From Rhinopomastus cyanomelas (lineage: Eukaryota; Chordata; Aves; Bucerotiformes; Rhinopomastidae): a DNA stretch of 64,000 bases. Within the stretch, counting starts at the first letter, position 1; each line of letters starts with the position of its first letter. The notes beneath the pieces are model-generated. The model did no database searches. It was not told the origin of the DNA and saw only the letters and a list, made by a program, of their open reading frames with translations. The DNA lies in contig VXBP01008525.1 in the NCBI GenBank assembly GCA_013400115.1, positions 70,021 to 134,020 on the forward strand, in the 5' to 3' direction. Shown here one piece after another: positions 48,383 to 60,592 of this stretch. Made by a program: the position numbers and the translations under genes.

Positions 48383-48883
48383 TATTATTCTGTATATACT
48401 TGGATTAGATATAAAGGGGCAAGAAGTACTTTAAATTATTTTCAACCATCCTGGAATCCTCTATTTATAATGTCTGTCAGATTTTACATCTTTTTCCCCA
48501 GATTGCTAGTTATTCTCTTAAAACTTGCTTAAGCATATTCTATAGTGGAGTTTAATGTAGAAAGTTTAAGTGGAGACCAAGAGAATATGAGATGGAAAGA
48601 ACTAGGAGGACACAATAAGTTATTCAGCAGTATTTATTCCCAGGGTTGTTACCTATCTGACAAATAAAGAGGTACTAATTTATCCCTTTGCATTAGGTAG
48701 TTCTAAGACAACATATTAATGTTTATCTGCTGTCATGCTGCTTTTATGATGTTGCAATAGCTGAGTTAGATTTACTGTGACATTTTAAAAGTTAACTGTA
48801 AACTGATTACAGAAAATTATACACCTTTTTGCTAACTATCAATGTCATTATTTAATATTACATAATACAAAATTAACCAATAA
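48383..48883. other. ERC2 intron sequence
   Basis: Nothing recognised. Confidence 0.5.
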
Positions 48884-48985
48884 ATCATAGAATCANCTCC
48901 ACCTCCTTCATCATCTTCGTTGGCCTATGCTGGACCCTCTCCAGCAGCTCCACATCCCTCTTGTGGTGGTGAGCCAGAATTTTTT
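48884..48985 (-). mobile_element. CR1 LINE collapsed at a single N
   Basis: 'aatcatagaatca' (tail end), one N at 48896, then 'ctccacctccttcatcatct', which in the 42099 copy lies about 390 bases further into the element. The missing part is probably an unassembled CR1 body. The left and right bits have the same orientation. Confidence 0.85.
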
Positions 48986-49089
48986 TTCACAGAAAACCAG
49001 GTAACTTAATGTGTTCCTTGAAATTTTACTCTTGTTTTGAAGTTTAGTTTCTGTTCTTACAGCAAAGGAGTTTGCTTTTGATTAATTAG

Positions 49090-49360
49090 ATGAATTGAGA
49101 GCCTGGAATGGGTTGCCCAGGAAGGTGGTGGAGATGTTTAAGGCCAGGCTGGATGAGGCTCTGGCCAGCCTGATCTAGGGTGGGGTGTCCCTGCCCATGG
49201 CAGGGGAGTTAGAACTGGATGATCCTGTGGTCCTTTCTAACCCTGACTGACTCTGACTGACTCTGACTTGGTCTTGGTGATCCTGCTGTGGCAGGGGGAT
49301 TGGACTAGATGATCTTTTGAGGTCCCTTCCAATCCCTAATAATTCTATGATTCTATGAAA
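49090..49360 (+). mobile_element. Compound CR1 3' end, two subfamilies in tandem
   Basis: First part: 'gcctggaatgggttgcccag', 'ggccaggctggatgaggctc', 'gtgtccctgcccatggcagg' and 'gatcctgtggtcctttctaa', the end of one CR1 subfamily, finishing in (GACTGACTCT)n at 49241-49264. Second part: 'cttggtcttggtgatcctgc' to 'attctatgattctatga', the end of the young subfamily. It lies in the ERC2 intron. Confidence 0.88.
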
Positions 49361-52239
49361 AAGGATAATGAACAGTTCTTCTGAAAGACTTACTTTTTTG
49401 AATACAAACTTGTTCTTGAAATAAGTTTTATATATCTTTAACAATATGAATAACTCATACATACTGTAGTGAACAGAATAGAATGAATAAAATAATCAGT
49501 AAATATGAGTATATGAATTCATGAATTAATAACTATGAGTACCTACTCTGTGTTCTTTGGCATGCTCTTAATTTGTGCATTGATTTATGACAAGTATCTA
49601 AGTAGAACAGAAAAAGAAAATACCCTAAGAAATCTTCTGAAATGGTTTTTCACTTCTTTGTATTAATTGAACTCTGTTCTTAGTACAACCTTCGTCAGGC
49701 TAATGTATATGTTCTTAACAGGAAACAAAAAATCCAAATGAAACATGCCATATACTTATTTTGCTTCTGGTGCGTTGCATATTCTACAAAGTACACTTTC
49801 AGTCATCTTTCTGTCTTGTAAAAGAAAGGTCAGGAAACAAGGGCTCTAATATAATCGGCTGTAACTTTGCTAGTTCATCTATTTTTACAAGTATATAAAT
49901 AATTTGTAGTTGAAAAATACTATGCATTAATATAGACAATATTAATAATAATATTTTTAAAAGAGAGTTTAAAATAGCTTACCACTTCCTAAGTTCACCC
50001 AATGGTTTCCATGGCTGGCGTCAATTCTGCCTGCTTCCACACTGAGCTGTCTGTTGCTTGGACACTGCTGGTGACCTCTAAACATAAGTGAGAGGAAGTT
50101 AACGCTACACTATGCTCACTAATGAAACTTTTAATTTTGTTTTAGATACTTTGTTTACCTCATGAAAGTTCTGGGCGTTTGATCCTTGTGCAGAATGCAG
50201 GGAGTTGCCAGTAATTTGGTCTTCAGCTAGGTATTTTCCTCTTTAATATGCATCAGTGTATACGCTTGATTACTGGTTGGAAAGGTGACCCCCTGTTGTT
50301 CCTAATTACCGGGTGGTCAGAGGAGGTTTTTAAGGTATAAATGTCTTTCAGTCTGTCTCATTTTCTCTGCGTAAATGTGTTCGACACCACCACTTTTGAA
50401 CCTTATATTTATGAAGTAGAAAGTTGCATAAAAATGGTAAAGCTAGTAACGTGAGAAATGGAAATGCTCTATTCCTGTTTTACTATGCTTCCTGAGGTAT
50501 GTTATCAGAACAATAAACTAATAAGAATAAAATATGGTTTTTTTATTAAATATGTCTCTTTTGAAGGAAAAGTAATCAGTATAAATATGTTCAACTCAAA
50601 TGTTAATCCAATGTTTATGACTAGTGAAACTGTCTTTTAAGGTATTTTACAGCCAGTAGGTTCAGCACATTCATTCACCTTATTTTCTGTTGTTCATTCT
50701 TGTTTCTTGGTTTCTTCAGCATTTTTTAATCTTTCTGTCTTAAAAGCTGTATATGTACTTGTCATTTTTAACTTTATTTTGGATGTTTTCACTGTTTTCT
50801 TCATTTAAATTCATGTACATTGATGGCAATTTAGGTAAGTGAAAAATATTTCTTTTTTACCTTTTTTACTGTGAGTGCTTAAGTTTTTAAATATGTGGAA
50901 TAGATTAACGTTTGTGATAGAGTAAAACGTTTGAAGATGAAATTATAATGAAAGAAAAATACATCAGTAATTTATCCTTTTTTTCTAATTTGAAAATTAA
51001 ACTGTTTCTGTCAAATGGGAAGAGGCTAAAATAGCAGGACTCTTCTACTGAGGGATGATGGCATATAGGCGGTGTGAAACAGTGACTAAGCCATGACAGA
51101 AGAGTATGTGTTGGCTTTTGTGCTGCTGTTACCGCTGCTAAGGAAAGTATACTAGCTCTGTGGTGGGCAGGCAACAGGGGTAAGAAAGTGGTTGTAGATT
51201 TGTGAAGAGATTTTGAGGAAGCAGTAATGCAGAAGTGGTTGAGTGGGGAGTGCGATTCTTTTTAACCTTTTCTTTTTTTTTTTTTTTTACCTCGGGATTT
51301 TTAAATCTGGAAAAGCTTGGTAAGTACTGAGCTAGAGAAAGAATTAGGGTAATGTGTCCCTGTGAGTAGCTGCTTGTGTAGTCTTAATTAAAACTTTTTT
51401 ATGATGATCTGGTTTAGATAATACACATGTATTCTGTACAGTAGAAACTAATAGCTTACACTGTATGAAATTCTATCACATATTGTACACCACACATTTT
51501 GAAAGGATAGTAATAATGTTACCACTTTCTGAGCATTTCTGAGATAAGGACATCAGAGGAAAAGTTCTGTGTCCCCAGTTTTTGAAAACTGGTGAACTTT
51601 AGGGTCTAGTCTCTAGGATGTGTGATGTGTAACTCTACCAGCTGAAGAAGCATTATTAGATTTCAAACAAAAGTACTTTATTCATTATGTTAGACATCAA
51701 AAGTTTTAGAAAAAAATTATTTAAACTTAAAAGAGTATGAGCAAAATACCTTCTTCAGTCAGTTGGTCAATGTTCTGGTGATTCTCAATTATACCATTGC
51801 CAAAGTATTAGCATTTAAAAAGCAAACATAATTCAGTGAACAGTTAGAATGAAATTCCAAATGATGAGTATCAGTGACTGTTTCTATAAAGAAGCATAAA
51901 CAGGATCAAGACCTCATGCTTTAAGGAAAGATGGACCGACAGTAGTAGAAACAGCGTTCCGGTAAAGGTGGTTGGGACTGTGTAATGCTATATGACACAG
52001 AATTATGGTCTTACCAGCTTTTAATATATTCATATTCTTAGGTTGGTGATATAGTCCTACGATAAGTGCTACTGCTTTTGCTGGGGGGTTTTTGTCCTTA
52101 AAATATTGGTGATCATCTGCTGCATGAAACTTAAAACTGAAGTATTTATTGCATGAGGAGATTTCTGAAAGCCTGTTAGTTTATAGTTGATACTTTGGCT
52201 GAATTTAGTAATTTGATCCTGTTTGTTAAATTTCACTTG
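49361..52239. other. ERC2 intron, unique sequence
   Basis: No repeats or exons recognised apart from a 16-base T run at 51273-51288. Confidence 0.55.
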
Positions 52240-52370
52240 CAGTTTCAAGACCGGGTTGGATGTGGTCTCTAAGCAACCTGGTGTAGTGAGAGGTATACCT
52301 GATCATGGCAGCAAGGTGGGAACTAGACCATTTCTGAGGTACCTTCCAACCTAAATAATTTTGTGATTCA
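52240..52370 (+). mobile_element. CR1 LINE tail, old subfamily
   Basis: Sense 'gtttcaagaccgggttggat', 'tctaagcaacctggtgtag' and 'ccttccaacctaaataattt' plus 'tgtgattc'. Well diverged. Confidence 0.75.
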
Positions 52371-52455
52371 CATGGATATGTGCTTTGAAGGATGATTCTG
52401 CTGTTCAACAGTGGTTGTTGCTGTGCGAGTAAAAGCTTTCATACAGATGACAGAA

Positions 52456-52792
52456 ATCATAGAATGAATCAGGTTGGAAGGGATCTCAGTGATCATCTAC
52501 TCAAACCTCCCTGCAAACACCTGTCAACTAGACTTGGTTGCTCAAGGCATCACCCAGCCTGGCCTTGGACACCTCCAGGGAGGGGTATTGACAGCGTTTC
52601 TGGGCAGTTGATTCCAGATTCTCTCCACCCTTTTACTGAAAATCATCTTCCTAAGATCTAGTCTAAACCTACGCTCATGCTGTTTAAAAGCATTTCCCCT
52701 CCCCTTGTCCTATCTCTAGGTACCCTTGTGAAAAGTCCCTCTCCAGCTTTCCTATCTGTTCCCTTCAGGTATTGAAAGGCGGCTATAAAGTA
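52456..52792 (-). mobile_element. CR1 LINE 3' fragment, old subfamily
   Basis: Antisense 'atcaggttggaagggatctc', 'ggccttggacacctccaggg', 'gcatttcccctccccttgtc' and 'cccttcaggtattgaaagg'. Confidence 0.85.
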
Positions 52793-52796
52793 GACA

Positions 52797-53255
52797 GATA
52801 CACAGGCCATTAGGGGTCAGAAGGGACCTCCAGGGGTCATAGAGTCCAACCCCCCCTGCTTGAGCAGGATCATAGAACCTTTCATAGAATCACAGAATGT
52901 TACAGGTTGGAAGGGACCTCGAAAGATCATCTAAGTCCAACCCCCCCCTGCTGGAGCAGGGTAAGCCTACAGTACTGTCCCAAGATGTCCTACGTGGGGC
53001 TTGAACCCATGACCCCAGGGATTCAGAGTCCCATGCTCTAACAACTGAGCCAATCACATCACTAAGACAGGTTACACAGAAATGCATCAAGATGGGTCTT
53101 AAAAGTCTCCAGAAAAGTAGACTCCACAAGCTCCCTGGGCAGCCTGCTCCAATGCCCAGTAACCTTTACAGTAAAGAAATTTTTTCTCAAGTTGAAATGG
53201 AGCTTCTTGTGCTCCAACTTATTCCAAGTCCTCCTGGAGTCTCCTCTCTCTAAGA
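52797..53255 (-). mobile_element. CR1 LINE fragment, split by a tRNA-headed SINE
   Basis: The antisense tail 'gggtcagaagggacctccag ... ctgcttgagcaggatca' at 52797-52873 resumes at about 53057 as 'ctaagacaggttacacagaa', then 'gggcagcctgctccaatgcc'. The interruption is the SINE at 52881-53054. Confidence 0.85.
52881..53054 (-). mobile_element. tRNA-Lys-headed SINE with 5S-like junction and CR1-like tail
   Basis: On the minus strand the head (about 53054-52989) matches tRNA-Lys(CUU): 'ggctcagttgttagagcatg', then 'ggactctgaatccc' (anticodon arm, loop CTCTGAA, anticodon changed from CTT to CTG), then 'gggttcaagccccacg' (T arm and B box). After 'gacatcttgggacag' comes 'gtactgtaggcttaccctgc' and 'tccagcag', then a CR1-type end finishing 'cattctgtgattctatga'. 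The stretch from 'ctgtaggctt' on is almost identical to the tail of the 5S-headed SINE at 23041-23222. It is not a functional tRNA gene (no acceptor pairing, no terminator). Confidence 0.82.
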
Positions 53256-53820
53256 AGCATCCTTGGAGATCATTAGTTTGATCTCCCCTGCCATGTGCTG
53301 CAACATTAGACCAGGTTGCTCAAAGCCGCATCCATCTTGGCATTGAACACTTCCACTGAGGGGATATATGCAGCCTCCGTGGGCAACGTGTTCCAGTATC
53401 TCGCGAGCCTCATTTCCTTCTCTAAATGTACCCTCTTTCAGTTTAAAGCCATATCCCCATGTCCTGTTACAAATAGCCCCTACAAAACGTAGCACACCCT
53501 CCACCCCTCAGCTTTCCTGTCAGCACCCTTCAGATACTGGAAGGCTGCAATAATGTCTCTGTCAATAGCTTTCTTTTCTTGAGCCTGAATGTGATGGGCC
53601 TCTGCAGACTAATTTAGGACACTGAACTATCCTGACTTCCTCAGTTTGTCCTCATAGGAGATGTGTTGCAGTCTTCTGATCATCTTTGTGGCCCTTCTAT
53701 TGACCTACTTCAACAGCTCCATGTCTTTCTTGCAACAGCAGCTCCAGAGCTGGACACAGTACTCCCATTGAAGTCTCACAAGAGCAGAGAGGCAGAATCA
53801 CCTGATAGGAGATGACACTT
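53256..53820 (-). mobile_element. CR1 LINE fragment, old subfamily
   Basis: Antisense text includes 'ttgaacacttccactgaggg', 'gtgggcaacgtgttccagta', 'tttgtcctcataggagatgt' and 'gctccagagctggacacagt'. Frames are broken. Confidence 0.85.
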
Positions 53821-54869
53821 GAAAAAATGCAGATCTAGCAGCAGGAAATGGTTTAGAATAAAAATACCTATAAATTGTCCTTGCTTTAGGTTTGTAACAC
53901 TGCTAGAAGGTATTTGTTCAGTATGTACTGGTAAGCCACATTCCAAGCATGGCAGATGCTGCTTTTTTATTGCCTCCTGCCTTAAATAATAGTCCTCTCC
54001 AGAGCACTAGGGTATGTTATGCTGTCAGTGTGACATAAAGGAGATGGGGAGAGAGGGAATTGTGCGGCATATAAACCATTTTGAGTTTTGTTAGCATTGA
54101 GAAGTATGAGATACATCACTGAAACAGTAAACTATTTGGTAACACAGGAACTTACTTTGAAAGTAAGGCTTACAGAGCAAAATTAATCTCCTGAAGAAGG
54201 TAATGAAACATTTAATCTCGTACATAGTACAGTTTCTCGGAGGTGTCATAGGCAATACACACATTATCCTTGGTGAAATTGTTTTCCTCTGATAGTGATA
54301 TAGCCTGCAGTTTATGGGGTACTTTTAAAAAAACCCCACTTTTATTTCTTTGTTAGCTTCTGTAAAGCTGAATTCCTTTATGCCTTTTAACCTTGAGGCC
54401 TTATTCTCCTCAGTTATTCGTGGTTGGGGGGGAGAGGGAAAGGCTGGAAATGACTCCTCAGAATTTTCCATCATCTGAAGTGCAGGATGGAAAGGGGAAG
54501 AAGTACTGAAAAACAAAAAAGAAAGAAAATACATTATTCTTTTCTCATTACATATTTTTAGTCTTCACTATTTCAGAAATTCTCCTTCATTTTGATCCTT
54601 TCATCTTTAATTTTTTGAGTGTTGTCTCTAATTTATGTATTGAGTGGTTGATAATTCCATGTTCTATTATTAGCCTGGAATAGAGAGCTTCATTCTCTGG
54701 GTTGTTTCTGAAAAAACACAACTCTTGTCTCTGCTGTAAAGTATTATTTTTATTTATTTTATAACATACACATAAAATTGCATAACGTACACACTTGCTA
54801 ACCTGTCTCGTTTCTCTTATGTTTCTGAGTTTGTGTGATGCGCTTCATATTGTTGTATTGGGGTGAGGG
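53821..54869. other. ERC2 intron, unique sequence
   Basis: No feature recognised. The ORF at 54325-54534 (minus) is unassigned. Confidence 0.5.
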
Positions 54870-56480
54870 TACTGTTATCAGGCCCCAGACTGCTGAGAAA
54901 GTCAGAGGAAGTTGAGACAAGAGAGGAGTTTGCCCTGGTTGATGAGGACTGAGTTTTAGGGACAAGTTGTGCAAACTGGATGTACACAAATCCACTGGCC
55001 CAGATGGGATGCACCCGCGCGTGCTGAGAGAAACAGCGGAAGTAATTGCTAAGCCACTCTCCATCATCTTTGCTAAGTTACAGGGATCAGGAGAGGTGCC
55101 TAGGGACTGGAGGATAGCGAATGTCACTCCAATCTTCAAAAAGGGTAAGAAGGAGGACCCAAGTACCTATAGACTGGTCAGCCTCACCTCCATCCCAGGA
55201 AAGGTGATGGAACAATTTAACCTTGATGCGATCTCTAGGCACATCAAGGACAGGAGGGTTATTAGGGACAGTCACCATGGCTTCACCAAAGGGAAGTCAT
55301 GCTTGACCAACCTGATAGCCCTTTATGAGGACATAACCAGGTGGATAGATGATGGCAAAGCAGTGCATGTGGTCTATCTTGACTTCAGTAAAGCATTTGA
55401 CACAGTCTCCCATAGCATCCTCGCAGCCAAACTGAGGCAGTGTGGTCTAGATGAATGGGTAAGGAGGTGGATCATGAACTGGCTGCAGGATGGAAGCCAG
55501 AGAGTAGTGGTCAATGGGACAGACTCTAGCTGGAGGCCTGGATCTAGAGGAGTCCCCCAAGGGTCTCTTCTATTCACTTTACTATTCAATTTATTCATTA
55601 ATAAGTTGGATGAGGGATTAGGGTCAGCAAGTTTGCTGATGACACAAAACGGGAGGAGTGGCCAACACCCCAGCAGGCTGCACTGCCATTCGGCTGGACC
55701 TGGACAGTCTGGGGAGCTGGGTAGGGAGAAATTTAATGAACTATAACAAGGGCAAGTGTAGAGTTTTGCATCTGGGCAAGAACAACCCCAGGTAGCAGTA
55801 TAGGTTGGGGACTGACCTGTTGGAGAGCAGTGTAGGAGAAAGGGACCTGGGTGTCCTGGTGGCCAGCAGGATGACCATGAGCCAGCAATGTGCCCTTATG
55901 GCCAAGAGGGCCAACAGCATCCTGGGGTGTATCCGAAAGGATCAAGAGAGGTTCTTCTCCCCCTCTACTCTGCCCTGGTGAGACCACAACTGGAGTATTG
56001 TGTGCAGTTTTGGGACCCTCAGTTCAATAAGGGGACAGAACTGCTGGCACAGAACCAAGAGGATGATGAAGGGAGTAGAACATGTCCCTTGTGAGGAGAG
56101 GCTGAGGGAACTGGGTCTCTTTAGCTTGGAGAACAGGAGACTGCGGGGCGACCTCATTAAAGTCGATAAATATTTGAAGGGTGGGTGTCAGGAGGATGGA
56201 GCCAGGCTCTTCTCAGTGTCATCTAGTGATAGGACGAGGGGCAATGGGTGCAAGCTGGAACATAGCAGGCTCCCTATAAATATCAGAAGGAACTTCTTCC
56301 CAGTGAGGGTGGCAGAGCACTGGAACAGGCTTCCCGGGGGGTACTGAGGAGCTTCCTTCTCTGAAGACATTTAAAACCTGCCTGGATATGTTCCTGGTGA
56401 TCCTGCTGTGGCAGGGGAATTGGACTAGGTGATCTTTTGAGGTCCCTTCCAATCCCTAATTTTCTGCCATTCTTTGATAC
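54870..56480 (+). mobile_element. CR1 LINE, longest continuous copy in the window
   Basis: Sense 1.6-kb 5'-truncated copy. It encodes STGPDGMHPRVLRE, GEVPRDWRIANVTPIFKKG, GKSCLTNLI and VVYLDFSKAFDTVSHSILAA (RT palm), then GVPQGS at about 55548. A frameshift near 55625 moves the FADDTK catalytic motif ('tttgctgatgacacaaaa') into another frame. The C-terminal region (CVQFWDPQF, FSVSSSDRTRGNGCKLEH, HWNRLP) follows with further breaks. It ends 'cttccaatccctaattttct'. No longer active. Confidence 0.96.
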
Positions 56481-58049
56481 TGTTATGATGGTGACAGTTT
56501 TGCATGTCTGGGAGTTACGGTTTGTTAGTGCAATGCAGGGTCAGTTTTGAGTTTAGCTGTCACTTGCTCTGTTCACGGTGTCTGACATCCCTGACTATAG
56601 AATTGTGTGTTTCCCTGGTGCCAGAGGGTCAGTAGTACAACTTGAGTTTGTTGCTAGAGTATCTGTCACTTGACTTAGCAAAACTCTAGCATCCAGAAGC
56701 CTTTGGCTTATCTTACAGAGGGTAACTTTGGTTCAAATTGGATAGCCTACTGCAGGATCAAATAACTCACTTCAGCCTGTGGGATGGAGAAATCCTATTT
56801 ACTTTTTCAATTTCCTTTAGCTTCTGCTACAGTACAGTTAGTGCTTTTGCTCTTGATGTTTGATATACAAAGTTAACAAAACACATGCGAAAAGAAGGCA
56901 GTAGATTTCATGCAAAGTCCTGTCTGAACCCTGAAGGGAAAGGAATAAATTTTCTGGTTTTGCCAAAAGGAAAATCCTGAGGTAAATCAGGGTAAAAGTG
57001 TTCTGAGTCTCTAACACTGAAACAGAGGTCTTGTAAGGTAATCTCTACTCCAGTCCCATCTATAATTGAGTGTGAGTTCTCCACCACGTTGCATTTCTGT
57101 ACAAGAAATGCAAAGGTCAGCAGAAACTAGAGAAAAGGCATAACGTACATTGGGATGCCGCTTCAGTTTCTGCAGAGACTCGGGTGTCTGTCTGACTACA
57201 GTATTATTTGCACCAAGTACAATTCTCACTGCAGAATCTGTGTTTGAATTGAAAGAAAAACAATGCAGAAAGAGATAGGAAGTTGTGCTTTGAAAATGAA
57301 ATGCTTCCTATGTATTTTGTTTTAAATTCTGTATAAACTGATTTAAATTTGTAGACAGAAAGTATGAAGGAATAATCCTGTTGGCGTGAACTCTTGACTC
57401 TGAGATATGAACTGCAGATACTGGGTACTGATAAAGCCTAATATTTGTAATCAATTCAGTGAAGAAATGCCTGACTATCATGGTGTAGTATATCTGCTGG
57501 ATACAGCAGAAGGTGTAAGTGAAATTTAAATTTTGTTATATCAAAGCATGAATAACGTTTCAATCCAAACTTGAAAAACACTGTGAAATCAACAGATCTG
57601 TGATACAAGCTTGAAGTATTTACTGAAGTATATATGCAATTATGCACCTAAATATACATTAGAAATTATACATATGTTAGGATATTCAGAATTTTTGGCA
57701 TTAACATTAAATTCCTTCTCTGTGTCAACAGTTTCTACTGATTGATTGATAGAAACTAAGCTGTATCTCTTGAATTTTCAGGGAACCCAAAATTTCCAGT
57801 TGCCCTTTTTCCTACATCCAAAACTGTATTTGTTCCCATGCCATTCTGAAGGTGTACCTTCTTGTCAGCAGTGCACTCCATAGGAATATATGTTACCCTG
57901 GTAAACAATATTTAAAGCTTTGTACTGAGTTTTATGTTAATGTGAATACACCTAGGTACACGTTATATTGTCTTAATATATTCTAATAACCAAAATGAAC
58001 ACACCATCACTTTAAATTTCTGGAGATGGTTAATACTGCCATGAAAATG
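56481..58049. other. ERC2 intron, unique sequence
   Basis: Nothing recognised. Confidence 0.5.
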
Positions 58050-58112
58050 ATAATCACAGAATCACAGAACATTAGGGAGTGGAAGGGATACTACAGCATT
58101 CTAGCAATTTAT
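58050..58112 (-). mobile_element. CR1 LINE tail, very short
   Basis: Antisense 'aatcacagaatcacagaaca' and 'ttagggagtggaaggg'. Confidence 0.7.
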
Positions 58113-58182
58113 AATATATTATAATATTCTGCAAATCCAAAGTATGAAATCTGTGTTCAGAAAGACATTGTTATACACTACC

Positions 58183-58256
58183 ATAATCACAGAATCACTC
58201 TGATTGGAAAAGCCCCCTGGGATCATCGAGTCCAACCACCTACCCTTTTTCTAGGA
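58183..58256 (-). mobile_element. Old CR1-like tail
   Basis: Antisense 'aatcacagaatcactctgat' with 'gggatcatcgagtccaacca'. Diverged; could be another avian element with a similar end. Confidence 0.6.
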
Positions 58257-60058
58257 TGTTATACTTTAGGGAAATCTGTAATAAATTGTAATCATTGGTT
58301 AAGGACTATGTAGAAGGCCATCACACTCTTGTGGACAAAATCTATTTGTTTTTTGTTTTTATTATTATTTCTGCATGTTAGTTGTTGTGTTTACAGTATA
58401 TACTTGTATTCTTAGTTTGGTTATGTGGAAGTGAATGAGCTGCATAAATGAATAATCTAGTACTTTCCTTACACTACAGAGGTAATTTTGTCTTCCTTAG
58501 TAGAGCCTAGGAAGGGAGGAGGGAACAGCAGTGTAGAAAAGTACAAAAGTAGCTTAAGAAAGCAAAGCCAGGCATTCTTCACCCTGTTCAGGCAGTTCAA
58601 GCCCTGAAGAGAGAAAACTGTCAGAAATGAGAATTTGAGCAATCATCTAAAGGGTCCTCATAATAGGCTTTTCCACCCAAATACATTGTGTTGTTCTGAT
58701 TTCAGGGCTGCAAAATGAACAAGCAGTGCCAGTCTGGAGAAATGCAAGTAAAATTATCTGTAAAAAATTAGAGATGAGTTTGTTTTCTTAAATATATAGG
58801 TATAACCATAAAAGAATGAACTCAAGCCACCAGTAATAAAGATGCTGTGATAAATGGGCAGGGAATACGTGTGCCATCAGGAAACGGTGAACCCTGATAT
58901 TCAATGACTGCTGTGTACAAGACAATTTGTCATTGAATCACATTGTCTTTGGCAGGTCAGCATTGTATATTAGTTCTGATGTTCTCTTTAGTGTTGTGCT
59001 CTTAACACTTTAATTTCAAATGTCCACAAATATAAATATATATATATATCTATACACATATACATTTAAATTCTACATTGATATAATTTGAAGGGTTGGG
59101 TATTTTCAGTGACTTAAGATCAATCTTTCTCTACCACTATGGGAATAGTTGAGTGTTTTTTTTTCTCCTTTGTAATCCTGGCTTAATAGTGTCTACAACA
59201 AATTTAATTCTTTCAGATTTGAATGCTTACTTTCCTCATTTTTTTTTCTCCCTAGAACGAAGTAATCATCTGGTTTTAGTAATTCTCTTAATAGATAAGG
59301 AATTATAAAATGTACAGAAATAGTTTCTTATGTAAAAAAATAAGTTGTTATGAAGCATATATCCTTTTCCTCTCCTTTTATTGCTTAAGTAATATTTCCT
59401 ACATGGAAGAAAATTCTGGAAACCATAGAACAGGATTTGATGCTGTCCTTGTTTTTAATTCAGCTCACAAAAGGCTACTGGGAGGATTATGTGTGGTCAA
59501 GAAGAGTGAGTCAATTAGTATAAACTCCTTATTTATACCATTTAGACATCTTATACGTTCGATATTATCCTGCCCTTTTCTGTTCTGCTATTGTGTAGTG
59601 TCTTGAGGTAGTATTTCTCCACTCTAGATCATGACTACTCTCTTATTTTTCCCAGATTGAGAAGTTCAAGCATTTAAATATCAAAGGAATAACTGTTTCC
59701 TCTTAAGTGACCCCTTGAGTAGTGTGGTCATCAAAAGCAATATTTTGTTCTGTTTCACTGTGCAGGAGAAAATCTGTACCCAGGCATTAGTCATGTTTGA
59801 GAGGATAAAAAGCTGAGGTGTGAGAAGCCATGAAAAAAGGCAAGGTTTCGAGACATTTGTCTGTTTTCTCACATAACTGCTTCATGAGTAATTACATGCT
59901 ATATTGCAGGATCAGTTTAACGAGTTTGGGAAGATGGATGTGGATGTAATGGAGGAATTTGTAAAAGTTTCTAAACTATTATAACGGGAATAACATTGAT
60001 AAACAGAGATACTTTAAGCCTTTTTCATTGGCAAGCTGTAGTCTAATCAAAATGCTTC
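58257..60058. other. ERC2 intron with an AT microsatellite
   Basis: Contains (TA)n at about 59033-59070. The ORF at 59310-59606 has no recognised family. Confidence 0.5.
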
Positions 60059-60148
60059 TACTCTAGGTGATCCTGCTGTGTCAGGGGGATTGGACTAGAT
60101 GATCGTTCGAGGTCCCTGCCAATCCGTAGTGATTCTATGATTCTACTG
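60059..60148 (+). mobile_element. CR1 LINE tail, 90 bases, young
   Basis: Sense 'ctaggtgatcctgctgtgtc' to 'gtgattctatgattctac'. Confidence 0.93.
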
Positions 60149-60399
60149 TTCAGGGAAAATCTGAAGCAAGTCTTCCTTCTGTGTTAGAGTTAATTTACCT
60201 TCCCTAATAAATGAACATAAAAAAATAGATTATAGCTGTTCATGTTGTTTAGGTTGCAGCTTGTCACATGAAATTTCAGATACAGATATACAAATACTGA
60301 AATCAGGCTTTTTTTTCCCCCCAGGATAATCTTAGTACCTGCAGATTATAAATCATAGATAGGGGAAAGTATATTTTGATGTCAGTTCTGGAAAAGCTA

Positions 60400-60592
60400 G
60401 AACAACAGGTTCAAGAAGGAAGGGACCTTGTAGATCATGTAGTTCCAAACCTTTGCCATAGGCAGGGATACCTCTAACTAGACCCAGGTTACCCAGGGCC
60501 TTGTCCGCCTCAAATACTTCCAAGGAGAGGGCATCCACAACTTGTCTTGGTAACCTGTTCCACTGCCTCACCAACAGTATTAACTAAAGTCA
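60400..60592 (-). mobile_element. CR1 LINE tail, old subfamily
   Basis: Antisense 'gaaggaagggaccttgtaga', 'tacccagggccttgtccgcc' and 'cttggtaacctgttccactg'. Confidence 0.8.

Noticed and set aside
52989..53054. Functional tRNA gene
   Set aside because: Acceptor-stem pairing is lost, the B box is changed, no pol III terminator follows, and a CR1-like tail is attached.
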